Origin: Verrucomicrobiota bacterium
Lineage (GTDB): Bacteria > Verrucomicrobiota > Kiritimatiellia > Kiritimatiellales > Tichowtungiaceae
DNA: 6,812 nucleotides
NCBI GenBank assembly: GCA_020853375.1
Contig: JADYZA010000010.1
Coordinates: 1 to 6,812, forward strand
Direction: 5' to 3'
The position numbers and the translations under genes are program-made. Positions 5,500 through 6,812 of this stretch are shown one piece after another (positions within the stretch are counted from its first letter, which is position 1; each line of letters starts with the position of its first letter). The notes beneath the pieces are model-generated. The model worked only from the letters and a program-made list of their open reading frames with translations, did no database searches and was not told where the DNA came from.

Positions 5500-6339
5500 C
5501 TACCGCGAACGCTTGGCGATAAACCGGTTCATCATCCAGTAGGCAATCAGATTCACAAGCAGCACGGCGAAGACAAGCACCGCCGCCGTCGCATACGCTT
5601 TTTCAGTTGAGATGCCTTCACGCGCCAGCAGATAAAAATGCACCGACATGGTTCGCACGGAATCGTTCAGCGAATTAGGCATCATCAGCGAGGACCCCGC
5701 CGTGAAAATGACCGCCGCTGTTTCGCCGATGGATCGGCCGATGCCGAGCATAACGCCGGTCATAATGCCGGGCAGGGCGTTTGGCAGAACCACTTTGTAA
5801 ACCGTCTCCCAGTTTGTGGCCGCCAGCGAACAGCTCACTTCGCGGTAGGCCTGCGGCACGGAACGGATCGCTTCTTCCGAAGTTCGGATGATGGTCGGTA
5901 GAATCATGATCGCCAGCGTCAGCCCGCCGGAGAGCATCGACCAGCCCATGCCGAGCATGGTTACGAAAAAGATGTAGCCGAACAGACCGAAGATGATGGA
6001 CGGGATTCCGGCCAGACAGTCTGTGCCGAAGCGGATGATTTTTGTGATGCGGTTTTCGCGGGTGTATTCCGTGAGGTAAACGGCGGTTCCTACGCCCATC
6101 GGCAATGCGATTGCGATGGCCAGCAGGGGTAGAAGTACGGTTCCGAGGATGGTTGGCAGGATGCCGCCGGCTTTACCCATCTCTCGCGGCTTGGTCGAGA
6201 GAAACTCCCAGGAAATCTCCGGCACTCCACGCTTGAGTACAAAGGCAATGATCAGCACGAGCACGACAACCGTAAGCAGTGTGGCCGCTCCGAGAAGGAT
6301 GACAGCCAATGCCTGAGTGATTTTTGGCGATACCCGCAT
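5500..6339 (-). CDS. pstA: Phosphate ABC transporter permease PstA
   Basis: Inner-membrane channel subunit of the Pst high-affinity phosphate importer, pairing with PstC. The 279 residues carry about six membrane segments: roughly 10-35, 61-88, 106-129, 134-155, 190-215 and 249-271. The cytoplasmic EAA loop that docks the ATPase is visible at about 167-195 (EVSCSLAATNWETVYKVVLP, with Gly191 after it). Family-typical stretches are GIPSIIFGLFGYIFF (111-125), ILPTIIRTSEEAIRSVP (146-162), GRSIGETAAVIFTAG (201-215) and SLNDSVRTMSVHFYLL (223-238). The ATG at 6337-6339 begins only 2 bases after the pstC stop. A GGCGGGA sequence inside the end of pstC could act as ribosome-binding site, so translation is probably coupled. 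The IGETAAV motif and the absence of the longer PstC N-terminal region support PstA over PstC. Confidence 0.96.
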   Translation of the reverse strand: MRVSPKITQALAVILLGAATLLTVVVLVLIIAFVLKRGVPEISWEFLSTKPREMGKAGGILPTILGTVLLPLLAIAIALPMGVGTAVYLTEYTRENRITKIIRFGTDCLAGIPSIIFGLFGYIFFVTMLGMGWSMLSGGLTLAIMILPTIIRTSEEAIRSVPQAYREVSCSLAATNWETVYKVVLPNALPGIMTGVMLGIGRSIGETAAVIFTAGSSLMMPNSLNDSVRTMSVHFYLLAREGISTEKAYATAAVLVFAVLLVNLIAYWMMNRFIAKRSR

Positions 6340-6341
6340 GG

Positions 6342-6812
6342 TCAGCGTCCCGCCTTTCGTTTCATCGCGGCCATGGCCAGCGAGTTAAGAATCATCACCA
6401 CAACAAACAGAACTACACCGGTTGCGAACAGCGCCTGCCGGTGGAGGCCTGTTGCATAGCCCATTTCCAGCGCGATATTCGCCGTCAAAGTCCGCACGGA
6501 ATCTAGCGAGGAATGGGGGATTTTGACCGCATTGCCGGCTACCATGATGACGGCCATGGTTTCACCCACGGCACGGCCCATCGCCAGAATAATGCTGGCA
6601 ATAATTCCGGAGCGCGCCGCTTTCAGGATGACCATATGAACGCTTTGCCAGCGGGTCGCGCCGAGAGCCAGCGCGCCTTCCAGATACGTTCTCGGCACGG
6701 CGTTGATTGCGTCTGTGGAAATGCTGATTACGGTCGGCAGAACCATCACGCCCAGAATGATTGAAGCCGCCAGCAGCGAGAGTCCCGGGCCGCCGAAGTG
6801 GTTGCGGATGAA
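6342..6812 (-). CDS. pstC: Phosphate ABC transporter permease PstC, C-terminal 156 residues; 5' end outside window
   Basis: Partner permease of PstA in the phosphate channel. The frame is open from the right edge of the window, beginning FIRNHFGGPGLSLLAASI, so the GTG at 6747-6749 is an internal codon rather than the start. Family features in local numbering are ILGVMVLPTVISISTDAINAVP (19-40), the EAA docking loop EGALALGATRWQSVHMVIL (45-63), GRAVGETMAVIMVAGN (79-94) and SLDSVRTLTANIALEMG (102-118). A last membrane segment at about 126-149 and a basic tail KRKAGR complete it. It is the most upstream gene of the operon visible here; pstS and any Pho-type promoter would lie beyond 6812. Confidence 0.95.
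   Translation of the reverse strand, partial: FIRNHFGGPGLSLLAASIILGVMVLPTVISISTDAINAVPRTYLEGALALGATRWQSVHMVILKAARSGIIASIILAMGRAVGETMAVIMVAGNAVKIPHSSLDSVRTLTANIALEMGYATGLHRQALFATGVVLFVVVMILNSLAMAAMKRKAGR

Noticed and set aside
6747..6749. GTG as the pstC start codon
   Set aside because: The frame stays open to the window edge and the upstream residues (FIRNHFGGPGLSLLAAS...) continue the PstC family sequence, so the gene simply runs off the window.
1..6812. CRISPR arrays, tRNA or rRNA genes, insertion sequences, phage genes
   Set aside because: I saw no regularly spaced repeats, cloverleaf-type sequence, transposase or terminal inverted repeats. The window is fully accounted for by chromosomal housekeeping and transport genes.

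Overview
The window comes from a bacterial chromosome of moderately high GC, apart from one visibly AT-richer gene. The organism is probably Gram-negative: it carries a lipobox lipoprotein and a complete Pst-PhoU system. The long lysine/alanine/glutamate tail on ribosomal protein S2 and the tandem pstB genes fit a deep-branching lineage such as the PVC superphylum (for example Verrucomicrobiota or Kiritimatiellota). That placement is a weak guess, and no marker here settles it.

Layout. Positions 1-1165 are read rightward: the 3' end of a mutM/fpg DNA glycosylase gene, a 100-base gap, then a TPR lipoprotein gene. Everything from 1240 to 6812 is read leftward. In transcription order these are pstC (5' end outside the window), pstA, pstB1, pstB2 and phoU, and then, after a recognisable sigma70-type promoter, rpsB and tsf. 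The two blocks converge at 1166-1239, where a strong hairpin with a T-run ends the rpsB-tsf transcript.

How the genes work together. PstC and PstA form the membrane channel of the high-affinity phosphate importer. The PstB subunits hydrolyse ATP to drive it, and PhoU links its state to phosphate signalling. The phosphate-binding protein PstS is not in view and would be expected beyond 6812. rpsB and tsf encode ribosomal protein S2 and elongation factor Ts, a classic pair, but pyrH and frr do not follow directly.

Most interesting point. The two adjacent PstB ATPases have lost complementary catalytic motifs. PstB1 (4720-5481) keeps a perfect LSGGQ signature but has lost the Q-loop glutamine (Ala94) and the H-loop histidine (Asn206). 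PstB2 (3935-4720) keeps Walker A, Q-loop and H-loop but its signature reads LPMDQ. Composite ATP sites in ABC dimers take Walker A/Q/H from one subunit and the signature from the other. A PstB1-PstB2 heterodimer would therefore have one fully canonical site and one degenerate site. Either homodimer would have two defective sites. The genes overlap by one base, which favours co-synthesis. This points to an obligately asymmetric, heterodimeric phosphate importer rather than the usual PstB homodimer.
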